From L227-5C sp038209275 (GTDB lineage: Bacteria; Chloroflexota; Chloroflexia; Chloroheliales; Chloroheliaceae), in contig JBBQXW010000001.1 in assembly GCA_038209275.1 (NCBI GenBank), positions 3,338 through 67,337 on the forward strand: a stretch of 64,000 nt of DNA. Reading direction: 5' to 3'. Positions within the stretch are counted from its first letter, which is position 1. The number at the start of each line of letters is the position of its first letter. The notes below the pieces were generated by a model, which did no database searches, was not told the DNA's origin, and saw only the letters and a list, made by a program, of their open reading frames with translations. A program made the translations under genes and the position numbers. Below are positions 36,110 through 44,245 of the stretch, piece by piece.

Positions 36110-37807
36110 TTAAATTACCGCGTCATCATGGACAGCTTCGGTCTCGCTCAGTGATACGTTGGAGCCTTCAGCCGAAGCTTTTGGCTTTCGCCCGTTTAAT
36201 TTGAGCAAGGCAAAAGGTGAACGTTTGGGTGGCTCCACCGTAATTACGCCCAAAACAGTGCCTTTCAACCGCTCGACTACTTCAATAGCCGCCTTTAGTT
36301 CTTGCCCGCGTGTCCGTTTCAATTCACATAACAGCACCGTAGCAGTAGTGTGCGAAGTAAGCAAGCGCCCGATCTTGTCATTCAAAATGCTATCACAATT
36401 GAAAATTACGAAATCGCCCGGCAGCATGTGATTGGGCAATCCATAAATATGTTGTGTACCGGGCCGAAGTACGGTAAGTTTCTGGCTATCCGCCGAAGCT
36501 TCCCCTGCCGTCATCAGATGTAAATTAGGCACGGCAGTTTCGTGGACTTTATCATCGAGGCTGATATAGCCGCTACCATAAAATATCTCATGAAACCCCG
36601 GCCCGTTCTCTATCTCTAACAATTTATGAAGCTCTGGATGACGTGTATTTGCATCTACCAATAACACAGCCTGTTCAAAACTAACGGCAGCAATTGCCAG
36701 ATTCAACGAAATCTGGGCCTGTTCGCTCAATTTTTCCGGCCCGGTTATCAATAGCGATTTCCGGCTATCTTCAAACACCTGGGCAAACAGAATGTTGGTA
36801 CACAAAATTTCATAAGCCTGCACTGCATTTTCTTGCAGGTAAAGTTCGCTATCCGCTTCTACACCTTTTCGTTTTTTATTCAGCCTGTTAGCTTTTTTCT
36901 TTGGGTCAATCGTTTTTTTGCTGGCGGGTAAATTACCCAACACTGACACCTTCAAGCGAGAACGGACATCATCTGGGCTTTTGAGGCGGTCATCCAAATA
37001 TTCCAGCACTATTGCACAGCCTAACGCCAAAAATGCTCCAATCACCGCCGCAATCGCACCCGAAATTAAAGGGCTGAGGCTCTTTACCCGTCGGGATTGG
37101 TTCGACTCTTCCAAAATATTAATCGAGTTGGGTGAGGAGGCATTACTTAAGCGTAGCAAATTGGTATAGTTAGTCTGCCAGCTGTCAATTTGAGTTTCCA
37201 GCGCCTTAATCCTGCCGCGTGTATCGGTAATCTCTGCCGCCGTAGTGCCAGAGGTAAGCTCTTGATTGAGCTGTTGCAGATTTCTACGCCCACTTTCGAT
37301 TTTGCTTTGCAAATCATCCAGTTGTTTTTGGACAAACTCGGTTTGCTCCTGGCGCTGATTTTCGGGGGCAGTAGGGCTTTGCTTAATCAAATTGTGGGCA
37401 AAAGCATTGACCAGTTTGACCGCCCGGAACGGGTCAAGGTCAACTACACTGATTTCGATAAAAGCGGTAGAAGGAACTACTCGTGAGGCAACTTTTGAAG
37501 CCAGTTCTTCATTCGATAAATTGGTAATTTGAAGCTCTTGCTTTACGCCTTCTAATACTGGTTGGCGACGTAGTAATTCCAAATAGTAGACCGCCAATCG
37601 GTCAGAAAGGCCAACTTCCATCTGGTCGGGCGTAGATTGCTTAATAAAGCGCCCCACCATCAAAGTAATATTGGCTTCGTAGCGCGCCGGAGCTTTTGTA
37701 GCCATATAATAGTTGACCCCGCCAGCGACCAAAGCCCCCAGCACAATTAGCCAGGCCCAACTACGTAATAGCCTTAAATAGCGGCGGAACTCGTGTGCTA
37801 TATTCAT
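36110..37807 (-). CDS. Wzz/BY-kinase-like protein with degenerate kinase domain
   Basis: 565 residues. The N-terminal Wzz domain has helix 1 near residues 18-35, a coiled coil at about 165-230 and helix 2 near 250-275 ending CAIVLEYLDDRLKS, followed by the usual VRSRLKVSVLGNLP. The cytoplasmic ATPase-like domain (about 325-530) keeps the Walker A' strand VLLVDANTRHPELHKLL. At the Walker A position it reads ITGPEKLSEQAQISLNLA, without GKS/T, and at Walker B FVIFNCDSIL. No C-terminal Tyr cluster is present. It probably controls chain length but has lost autophosphorylation (inference). First gene of the three-gene minus-strand unit. Confidence 0.84.
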   Translation of the reverse strand: MNIAHEFRRYLRLLRSWAWLIVLGALVAGGVNYYMATKAPARYEANITLMVGRFIKQSTPDQMEVGLSDRLAVYYLELLRRQPVLEGVKQELQITNLSNEELASKVASRVVPSTAFIEISVVDLDPFRAVKLVNAFAHNLIKQSPTAPENQRQEQTEFVQKQLDDLQSKIESGRRNLQQLNQELTSGTTAAEITDTRGRIKALETQIDSWQTNYTNLLRLSNASSPNSINILEESNQSRRVKSLSPLISGAIAAVIGAFLALGCAIVLEYLDDRLKSPDDVRSRLKVSVLGNLPASKKTIDPKKKANRLNKKRKGVEADSELYLQENAVQAYEILCTNILFAQVFEDSRKSLLITGPEKLSEQAQISLNLAIAAVSFEQAVLLVDANTRHPELHKLLEIENGPGFHEIFYGSGYISLDDKVHETAVPNLHLMTAGEASADSQKLTVLRPGTQHIYGLPNHMLPGDFVIFNCDSILNDKIGRLLTSHTTATVLLCELKRTRGQELKAAIEVVERLKGTVLGVITVEPPKRSPFALLKLNGRKPKASAEGSNVSLSETEAVHDDAVI

Positions 37808-37954
37808 GAATTTAAACTAACCCGGTAAAAAATGATTAACCTCTTTATTGCTGAGTATATTATGCTGCAACCAAATTAAAAATATGTATATCTATCTAAA
37901 GAGGAGATGAAAAAGTTTTCATCGCGCAAGTTTTGATTGTGAAATTGGCTTTGG

Positions 37955-38884
37955 TTAATTAAAAGTTGGCTTACCAAACTGACCCTGAATATAATCTAGT
38001 ACGCCACGTATTCGCCAGCGCCGCAGCGGACGCGCTGCCCGATGGCGCTCCCAAACCGTCCAGGCCAGAATTGTCCGCAAATCAACTGCCATCATACTGA
38101 ACCAGATTTTAGCCGGGTTTATTCCAAGATTACGCATAAACAACAAGCGATTACGGGTCATCAAATAAATATAATTAGGCGATAAATCACGGGCCTTTAA
38201 ACTGATTTTATGCCATAAAATACTTTGTGGCACATACCAGACACTATAGCCAGCCTTGAGCGTTCTGGCACACCAATCGGTTTCTTCGTAATAAATAAAG
38301 AAACGTGCATCTAACATGCCGACTTTTTCAATCACTTCACGTTTGACCAGCATAGCGCAGCCGCTTACATAATCTACTGCTTTGAGACAATTGAACTCTG
38401 GTCTATCCATCTCGTTTACGCCCAATTGTTGAGTCCAACCCGCTTTAGTAAAAATCCCACCCGCCGACCAGATACGCGCCGGATCGTCGTAATAGTATAT
38501 TTTTGGGCCAGTGATGCCGATTGATGGATTACGCTCGGCTACTTCCACCAGTGCCTCCAAGAAATTGGGCGCAACTTCGGTATCGTTATTAAGCAAAAGT
38601 ACATAATCGGCAAACTGCGCCATTGCCTGTCGAATACCAACATTATTACCCTCGGCAAAACCAAGATTTTGCTCGTTAGCTATTAGTTCCAGTTTGTAGC
38701 CCAGCGACAGCTTTAAGTTTTCCAGCTGTTCGAGCGAGTCGTCTACCGAACCGTTATCTACTACAATTACGTTAAAATTAGAATAGGTAATTTTAGCTAA
38801 AGAGTGCAAACAAGCTAAAGTGTAATGGGGCTGGTTCCAGTTGAGCAGGATAATACTGACTAGCGGGTTTTTCTGGTCTAGCAT
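37955..38884 (-). CDS. Family 2 glycosyltransferase, rhamnosyltransferase-like
   Basis: 309 residues. The GT-A fold is clear: VSIILLNWNQPHYTLACL, VIVVDNGSVDDSL, NEQNLGFAEGNNVGIRQA, LLNNDTEVAPNFLE (DxD region) and YEETDWCARTLKAGY. This resembles the RfbN/WcaA-type subgroup that often transfers rhamnose or similar sugars. Upstream lies a strong hairpin at 38931-38978, so it may be transcribed separately from the SDR gene. Donor not predictable. Confidence 0.88.
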   Translation of the reverse strand: MLDQKNPLVSIILLNWNQPHYTLACLHSLAKITYSNFNVIVVDNGSVDDSLEQLENLKLSLGYKLELIANEQNLGFAEGNNVGIRQAMAQFADYVLLLNNDTEVAPNFLEALVEVAERNPSIGITGPKIYYYDDPARIWSAGGIFTKAGWTQQLGVNEMDRPEFNCLKAVDYVSGCAMLVKREVIEKVGMLDARFFIYYEETDWCARTLKAGYSVWYVPQSILWHKISLKARDLSPNYIYLMTRNRLLFMRNLGINPAKIWFSMMAVDLRTILAWTVWERHRAARPLRRWRIRGVLDYIQGQFGKPTFN

Positions 38885-38930
38885 GACATGAATATCTCCA
38901 CAAACAACTACTCGCGTAATAAAGCTTACA

Positions 38931-38978
38931 GCCAGGCGGGGTAGCGCTTTACTATAGCAAAGCGCTACCCCGCCTGGC
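38931..38978 (-). terminator. Perfect 20-bp stem-loop downstream of SDR epimerase gene
   Basis: Arms 38931-38950 and 38959-38978 are perfectly complementary with an 8-nt loop, starting 2 nt after the SDR stop codon. GC-rich, with core TAGCGCTT/AAGCGCTA shared with the stem at 57311. No long T run, so this is a terminator-like or processing element. Confidence 0.6.
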
Positions 38979-38980
38979 GC

Positions 38981-40012
38981 TTAACTCATTACCTTTGCAA
39001 GCGGCTTCCAGATTATCGGTACCTGGTCGTTGACAAGTTCCAAACCGTCCGAGAGGTAACGCGATTCCTGCGGGCCAAGCTCTCTGGCCCACTCAATCAT
39101 TTTCCGCAAGCCCTCTTCCAGCGTTACAGTACTCTTGTAGCCCAACAACCGCTCAGCCTTGTCGGTAGTGCAAAAAGCCTCTTTTACTTCTTTGGGACGG
39201 CTGGGCAAGTAGGTAGGCTCAAACTGAGCCGAAATGCCATTCGGAAAGAACATCTTCAACACCAACTCAGATAGATGGTTAATGGTAAATTCTTCGCGTG
39301 GCCCTACATTTATACTCTCTGCGTGCGTCTTTTCGCCAAACCCGGCCCGCACCAGGTAAGGCGTAAAATCATCAATGTAAGTAAAGGCCCGTTTTTGCTC
39401 CCCGTCTCCGTAAATATAGAACGGTTTGCAGTTTAGCAGGGCATTAATAAAAATGCCTACTACGTTCCGATAAGGGTCAGCAATGTTCTGGCGTACTCCG
39501 TAGACATTGTGAGGGCGGATAATAGTATAGTCGAAGGAATGCACCTCCGATAGTATTTCGGTTATGTGTTCCATGGAGGCTTTGCTAACCCCATAAACAT
39601 CTTCTGGCAAGCGCGGCATTTCTTCGCTGAAAGGCGGTTCTTGCGCCCCGTAGACACTCATTGAGCTTACCAGAACTACTTTCAACAGCTTTTCCTGAAT
39701 TGCGGGTATCAAAACATTCAGGTAGGCCATCAGGTTGCGTTGCACACAGTTAAGGGGGGTAAACTGGCTACGACCTTCCGTTGCATCGGCAGCAAGATGA
39801 AAAAGCATTTCTGGCTTAACCCGGTGGATATAGTCGGCAGTGCTGGTCTGCTCTCGCAAATCCAGCCGGGTAAAATGGCTCTGTGGATGGATATTACGCC
39901 AGAAACCCCCTGACATATCATCCACCCCATAAACTTCATGGCCCATTTCGATCAGTGCATCAACCAGATGGCTTCCCATAAAGCCAGCCGCCCCTGTCAC
40001 TACAATCCGCAT
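38981..40012 (-). CDS. SDR-family NAD-dependent sugar-nucleotide epimerase/dehydratase
   Basis: 343 residues. N-terminal TGAAGFMGSHLVDAL is the NAD-binding glycine motif, SSMSVYGAQEPP holds the Ser, and YGVSKASMEHI holds the YxxxK catalytic pair. RPHNVYGVRQ and FTYIDDF are further extended-SDR hallmarks. It belongs to the group around UDP-glucose 4-epimerase; the exact reaction cannot be fixed. It sits 49 nt after the radical SAM gene, so probably the same transcript, ended by the downstream hairpin. Confidence 0.86.
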   Translation of the reverse strand: MRIVVTGAAGFMGSHLVDALIEMGHEVYGVDDMSGGFWRNIHPQSHFTRLDLREQTSTADYIHRVKPEMLFHLAADATEGRSQFTPLNCVQRNLMAYLNVLIPAIQEKLLKVVLVSSMSVYGAQEPPFSEEMPRLPEDVYGVSKASMEHITEILSEVHSFDYTIIRPHNVYGVRQNIADPYRNVVGIFINALLNCKPFYIYGDGEQKRAFTYIDDFTPYLVRAGFGEKTHAESINVGPREEFTINHLSELVLKMFFPNGISAQFEPTYLPSRPKEVKEAFCTTDKAERLLGYKSTVTLEEGLRKMIEWARELGPQESRYLSDGLELVNDQVPIIWKPLAKVMS

Positions 40013-40061
40013 TTGGAACTCTCCTATAACTTTGGCAACTTTGTTGCCAATTTGCTAAATT

Positions 40062-41573
40062 CTATACATCCTTGCTATTGCCGACCCATTTGAAGTGGCT
40101 AACGCCAATTGTAAGCAAATCCTTCAAAGTTGCCAGGCTGTTAGCGCTCTTTAAAAAGGTCAGCGCCGGGCCAGGTCGGAAGGCCCACTCGCGGAAGGCA
40201 CGTTTGGCCCACATCGCCATCTGTTCGCTAGAAAGATGAGGATAGTTCAGTACAGTCGAACGATCCATATCAAAATCTTCGTATTTGGTCATCTTGATCC
40301 AGCCGTTTTCCAGCGCCTCATAATAAAAGGGCGTGCCAGGATAAGGAACGGCAATATGGAACAAGGCCAGATCGAGCGGCAGGCTCTTGGCGAACTTGAT
40401 GGTCTGCTGAATAGTTTCCTCGGTTTCGCCCGGCATACCGATAATAAAATAGCCCCAGTTCTTGATGCCAAACTTCTTGGAAGCCGCCAGCGCCTTGCGG
40501 GTTTTCTCCTCTTTGATGCCTTTACGCATTCGTTTGAGAACTTCTTCGCTGCCGCTTTCCAGACCCCAGCTAATCATCCAGCAGCCCGATTTGCCCATGA
40601 GTGCAAGCATCTCTTCATCAATGAAATCTACCCGGCTGTTGCAAGTCCAGCGAACTTTGATGTTTTTCTCGATAATCAGCTTGCAAAGCTCGATTACGTA
40701 GTCGCGTTTGACAGTAAACAGATCAGCGTAGAAGTGAATGTTGGGTATTCCCAGGCGCTTCAGTTCGAGAATCTCGTCCACCGTGCGCTGAGGGCTGTGA
40801 CTGCGTACCGAGAAATCCCACATCACATGCTTGATACAAAAGCGGCAACCGGCAGAGCAACCCCGACTGGTCGTAATAAAACAGTACGGCCCTTTAATCA
40901 TGGGGATGCGGTATTTGTTCAGAGGCAGCAGATGATAGAGCGGCATGGGCAAATCGTCCATGTTCTCCACGTTAGGACGGTCGGCGTTGTTAATAACTTT
41001 ATTATCTTTGCGCCAGACCAACCCCTGGATATGACTAAAATCTTCTACCCCAGCATCCAGATTCTCAATTAGTTCCTTAAAAGTGATTTCTGGCTCAAAC
41101 CGAATAATAAAATCGAGGGTCGGGTAGTCCTGCATAGTCTCTTTCCAGGCCGGAGTTACATGACTACCGATGGCAATCGTCTTTGTGCTATATTTGCGAG
41201 CCAGGAAAGTTACCCGCATGTCGTTAGTAAGTGTCGGGGCAGTTACATTGGTGACGAGATATTTAGGCTTCTTCTCCTCTAGCAACGTCTCAAACCTGTC
41301 CCAGGTCATATATTCGGCAATACAATCTACTATTTCGACCTTCTTCTCCGGGTAAATCATGGCGGCAAGGCCAGCTATTTCTACCTGCGGCCAAATCATC
41401 TTTTCTCTGGAACGACGACCGACCCGGTGAATATCGCGAATATAAACCTCTCCATCCGGGCTGGGTGGATTGACAAAAAGACAATCCAAATTAAAAGTGC
41501 GCGGCACTACGTCCGAAATACTTTTGTGTTCTAACGTGAGCGATATAGTTCTTCGCTGCGCGATGTGTGGCAT
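40062..41573 (-). CDS. B12-binding-domain-type radical SAM protein
   Basis: 503 residues. The N-terminal part (about 25-165) looks like a cobalamin-binding Rossmann domain (DCLFVNPPSP, GSHVTPAW), but the DxHxxG base-on His motif is absent, as in many members of this class. The radical SAM core has CSAGCRFC near residues 237-244 (CxxxCxxC for the 4Fe-4S cluster), with HFYADLFT and WGLESGSEEVLKRMRKG downstream, and GYFIIGMPGETEET late in the barrel. Related enzymes methylate or rearrange unactivated carbons. Placed among sugar genes it could modify a sugar, lipid carrier or acyl group; this is inference. Confidence 0.88.
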   Translation of the reverse strand: MPHIAQRRTISLTLEHKSISDVVPRTFNLDCLFVNPPSPDGEVYIRDIHRVGRRSREKMIWPQVEIAGLAAMIYPEKKVEIVDCIAEYMTWDRFETLLEEKKPKYLVTNVTAPTLTNDMRVTFLARKYSTKTIAIGSHVTPAWKETMQDYPTLDFIIRFEPEITFKELIENLDAGVEDFSHIQGLVWRKDNKVINNADRPNVENMDDLPMPLYHLLPLNKYRIPMIKGPYCFITTSRGCSAGCRFCIKHVMWDFSVRSHSPQRTVDEILELKRLGIPNIHFYADLFTVKRDYVIELCKLIIEKNIKVRWTCNSRVDFIDEEMLALMGKSGCWMISWGLESGSEEVLKRMRKGIKEEKTRKALAASKKFGIKNWGYFIIGMPGETEETIQQTIKFAKSLPLDLALFHIAVPYPGTPFYYEALENGWIKMTKYEDFDMDRSTVLNYPHLSSEQMAMWAKRAFREWAFRPGPALTFLKSANSLATLKDLLTIGVSHFKWVGNSKDV

Positions 41574-41897
41574 ATCTATTTATTCCTCCGTCTCTAACTA
41601 TGCAAACTAAGCTCTCTAGGTTAGGCTCAGGATAACAAGGCAACGTGAACATTAAATGCACAAGCTTAAACAGACAGGTTAAACTTTATTCATGCTAATT
41701 TAGAAGTTTTTATTAATCAGGAATTTCGCTTGAAAGTGTCATGTTGAGCGCAGCGAAACATCTTTAGACCCTTCGCTTAGGCTCAGGGTGACACCGTAAG
41801 CGAAAGTCCTATTAAATAAGAAAAGAGCGAATAGCCACCCCTTTCTTATTAGCTAATAATCGTAACTTCCAGGTTCAACCTGAAATTTCTTCAAAAT
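41574..41897. other. Intergenic region holding a dispersed inverted-repeat element
   Basis: 324 bp between the flavoprotein and radical SAM genes. The middle is occupied by the inverted-repeat element at 41718-41811. I see no gene and no clear promoter in the rest. Confidence 0.6.
41718..41811. repeat. Dispersed ~95-bp inverted-repeat element, copy 1
   Basis: Ends CAGGAATTTCGCTT and AAGCGAAAGTCCTA are inverted repeats. An inner imperfect stem GTGTCATGTTGAGC/GGCTCAGGGTGACAC lies inside. The core shares the pattern GTCATGnTGAGC, then GCGAA, then ATCTT, with copies at 47.4-47.6 kb and 58.5 kb. No coding capacity. Likely a small non-autonomous mobile or REP-like element. Confidence 0.6.
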
Positions 41898-43316
41898 TTA
41901 GCCAAAGTAAACCGGGTCGCCGCCGACGCGACTGACCATCGTGCCTAGCTCCTGGTTAGCAATTTCCTGCGCCGCACACAGACCCATTTCCAGAGCGTGG
42001 TCGGTGTTAATATAACGGAAAAGACCCTGCCGCCCGCCAGTGATAAAGTTCTCATAACCACTCAGGTGATAGGCCAGTAAAGCCAGATTAGCTTCATAAT
42101 TAAGGTCGTAGCTAGGGTAGGCGTGCGCTAAACGGTGAAAGAAGTGACCAATTACATCGTCGCGCTTGATTAGCCCGCTACTTACCAGCCCTTCGATAGT
42201 TTTCTCGTATAGCACATCTTCGGGCGTATTCCAGATTTCATCGCCCAAATCGCAGGTAATCTCAACTGTCAGACTGCCCTTCCCATCTGGGGCAGCTTCT
42301 TGCGAGAAATTTTTCATTTCCGAAATGCGGTTGAAAATCACATCCGGGTTCGGGAAATAAATCCAGTGGTCATCCGTAACCTGGGGCTTATTCAACTTCA
42401 GATAGACAAAAATCATCGCTCGAAACTTGAGACCCTTAGCTGCATTAATAACTTCTTCGGGCGGGGCGGGTTGCAGGCTGCGAACCAACAAACTAACCGG
42501 GATGGTCGAAACCAGATAATCGCAGGGCAATACATGGGTCTGACCATGCTGCTCGTAGACTACCTCGGTAATTCGTCCATCGCGCTGATGCACTTCAGTC
42601 ATGCGGGCGTTAAGGTGAATCCGTCCGCCATTTTCTTCGGTGCGGGCCGCCAGTGCCTCAGAAATCGAACCAACTCCCCGGCGCGGATACCAAAAAAGGT
42701 CTTTGTACTCGGTATGATGAAAATTGTTATCGCCTTTGCGTAGCCCTAGTGTACGCAGGGTTAAATCCCACAAATCCACTACTGCCACCCGTTGTGCGGC
42801 CCAGCTGCTGGAAAGCTTACTGGGGTCACGACCCCAAACTTTAGCGGTGTATGGGCCAAAATAGATGTCATAAAGATGGCGACCAAACCGATTGACCACC
42901 CACGCCTCGAAATTATCGTCCGAAGGGGGCTTAATCTTGTTCCGGGCGACGGTGCAGGCAAAATCGGCAAAGCAGAGTGCTGCCACATGCAGGGGTAAAG
43001 TTTTTAGCAAGTTCCCGGCGTTGAGCGGGTAATCATACATTTTATCCCAGAAATAAACTCTGGTTTTGCGGTAGCGCTCTTCCAGTTCCTCGCCCAGCAG
43101 CTTTTTCACTTCCTGAATAATCATCGGGTTGGAGGAGTGGAAGCGATGTGGGCCAAAATCCCACAGATAGCCATCGTTACGCATGGTATGAGCCATTCCA
43201 CCTACGTAAGGTTTTAGCTCAATTACGTCTGGTTGGTAGCCCTTCTCGGTCAACTTCCAGGCCGCACCCAACCCAGCCGGGCCAGCACCAAGCACTACCA
43301 CTCGTCCATCTGCCAT
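41898..43316 (-). CDS. FAD-dependent oxidoreductase, UDP-galactopyranose-mutase-like
   Basis: 472 residues. N-terminal VVVLGAGPAGLGAAWKL is the FAD-binding motif, followed by VIELKPYVGGMAHT and YLWDFGPHRFHSSNP, resembling the WDxGxHxF region of UDP-galactopyranose mutases. VWGRDPSKLSSSWAAQRV is typical of the larger NAD(P)-binding_8 flavoproteins in polysaccharide clusters. It may convert a nucleotide sugar between ring forms, or act as a dehydrogenase or isomerase on another sugar. Transcribed toward the radical SAM gene, but separated from it by a repeat element. Confidence 0.78.
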   Translation of the reverse strand: MADGRVVVLGAGPAGLGAAWKLTEKGYQPDVIELKPYVGGMAHTMRNDGYLWDFGPHRFHSSNPMIIQEVKKLLGEELEERYRKTRVYFWDKMYDYPLNAGNLLKTLPLHVAALCFADFACTVARNKIKPPSDDNFEAWVVNRFGRHLYDIYFGPYTAKVWGRDPSKLSSSWAAQRVAVVDLWDLTLRTLGLRKGDNNFHHTEYKDLFWYPRRGVGSISEALAARTEENGGRIHLNARMTEVHQRDGRITEVVYEQHGQTHVLPCDYLVSTIPVSLLVRSLQPAPPEEVINAAKGLKFRAMIFVYLKLNKPQVTDDHWIYFPNPDVIFNRISEMKNFSQEAAPDGKGSLTVEITCDLGDEIWNTPEDVLYEKTIEGLVSSGLIKRDDVIGHFFHRLAHAYPSYDLNYEANLALLAYHLSGYENFITGGRQGLFRYINTDHALEMGLCAAQEIANQELGTMVSRVGGDPVYFG

Positions 43317-43459
43317 GTTTGTACCTCTTTTCTAAAGGGAACTTGTAACTCGAACCTGAAACAAAGACTAGCAAAGCCTTATGAATAATGAGCAGATGCT
43401 CTTGAATTTATTTGATTAAAGTTCGTTCATGCGCTAAATTTTTTAATTTAAAAGTAAAG

Positions 43460-44245
43460 CTAAAGATTGGCCCTGGACAAAATCTGTTTGTTATCAGCCT
43501 GAAAAACCACCGGCATACCAAGCTCTAACTCGGCGAGCTTTTCATCGTCCAACGGTTGCTCTTCTAAATTGCGGACTACTTTGGCGGGCGAGCCGACTGC
43601 AATACAATGGTCTGGCACGTCTTTGGTCACTACCGCGCCTGCTCCAATAATTGCCCCTTTGCCAATCCGCACCCCATCCAGCACAATACAGGCTGAACCC
43701 AGCCACGCCCCATCCCCAATCTCAATGCCTTTTGCACTCAGCCCCTGTTCCATAACCGGGCGGCTGGTATCGCCGTAGCGATGTTGTACTGCTAACACCT
43801 GCACTAGGGGCGCAAATAAGACCGAGTCGCCAATTATTACCCCACCCTGACCACGAATAATGCTAAATTCGCCAATAATACACTGCTTACCGATTTTGAT
43901 ACCGGCGTGGGGCAAATCCCGGAAGTTGTAAACGTGCAGTTCGGCGTGGTGCATCAAAAAAGTATTCTCGCCCACCTCAATTCCGCCGGGAGTGGCGTGC
44001 AAATAAACCCCATGGTCAACGTAGACACCTGTATGCAGGTGAATATTTTCGGTATAGCGCAGCCGTGCGCCTGCTTCAATCGCAACTGTACCTTCCAGCC
44101 GCATAATGCTACGGTATAGCAGGCTACGAAGGGCGATACCGGGCAAACTTGGTAACCAGCTTGCCAGCGATAACACTGTTTCTTGCTTGAGGTATTGCCC
44201 CAAGCCTGAAGCCTGGTTGCGAATATAGAAATCTAACTTCCCCAT
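43460..44245 (-). CDS. Hexapeptide-repeat (left-handed beta-helix) acyltransferase
   Basis: 261 residues. The middle and C-terminal parts are a run of I-G-x4 hexapeptides: GGIEVGENTFL, AGIKIGKQCIIGEF, GVIIGDSVLF, KGIEIGDGAWLGSACIVLDGVRIGKGAIIGAGAVVTKDVPDHCIAVGSPAKVV. The last segment is the usual end of Maa/WbbJ/LacA-type O-acetyltransferases. The N-terminal 50 residues are helical. It probably acetylates a sugar of the repeat unit with acetyl-CoA. Its start overlaps the phosphoglycosyltransferase stop by 1 nt (TGATG), so the pair is tightly coupled. Confidence 0.88.
   Translation of the reverse strand: MGKLDFYIRNQASGLGQYLKQETVLSLASWLPSLPGIALRSLLYRSIMRLEGTVAIEAGARLRYTENIHLHTGVYVDHGVYLHATPGGIEVGENTFLMHHAELHVYNFRDLPHAGIKIGKQCIIGEFSIIRGQGGVIIGDSVLFAPLVQVLAVQHRYGDTSRPVMEQGLSAKGIEIGDGAWLGSACIVLDGVRIGKGAIIGAGAVVTKDVPDHCIAVGSPAKVVRNLEEQPLDDEKLAELELGMPVVFQADNKQILSRANL

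Noticed and set aside
40236..41072. 278-codon plus-strand frame
   Set aside because: Lies entirely antisense to the well-supported radical SAM gene. The translation has no domain or coherent hydrophobic pattern, so it is a codon-bias shadow.
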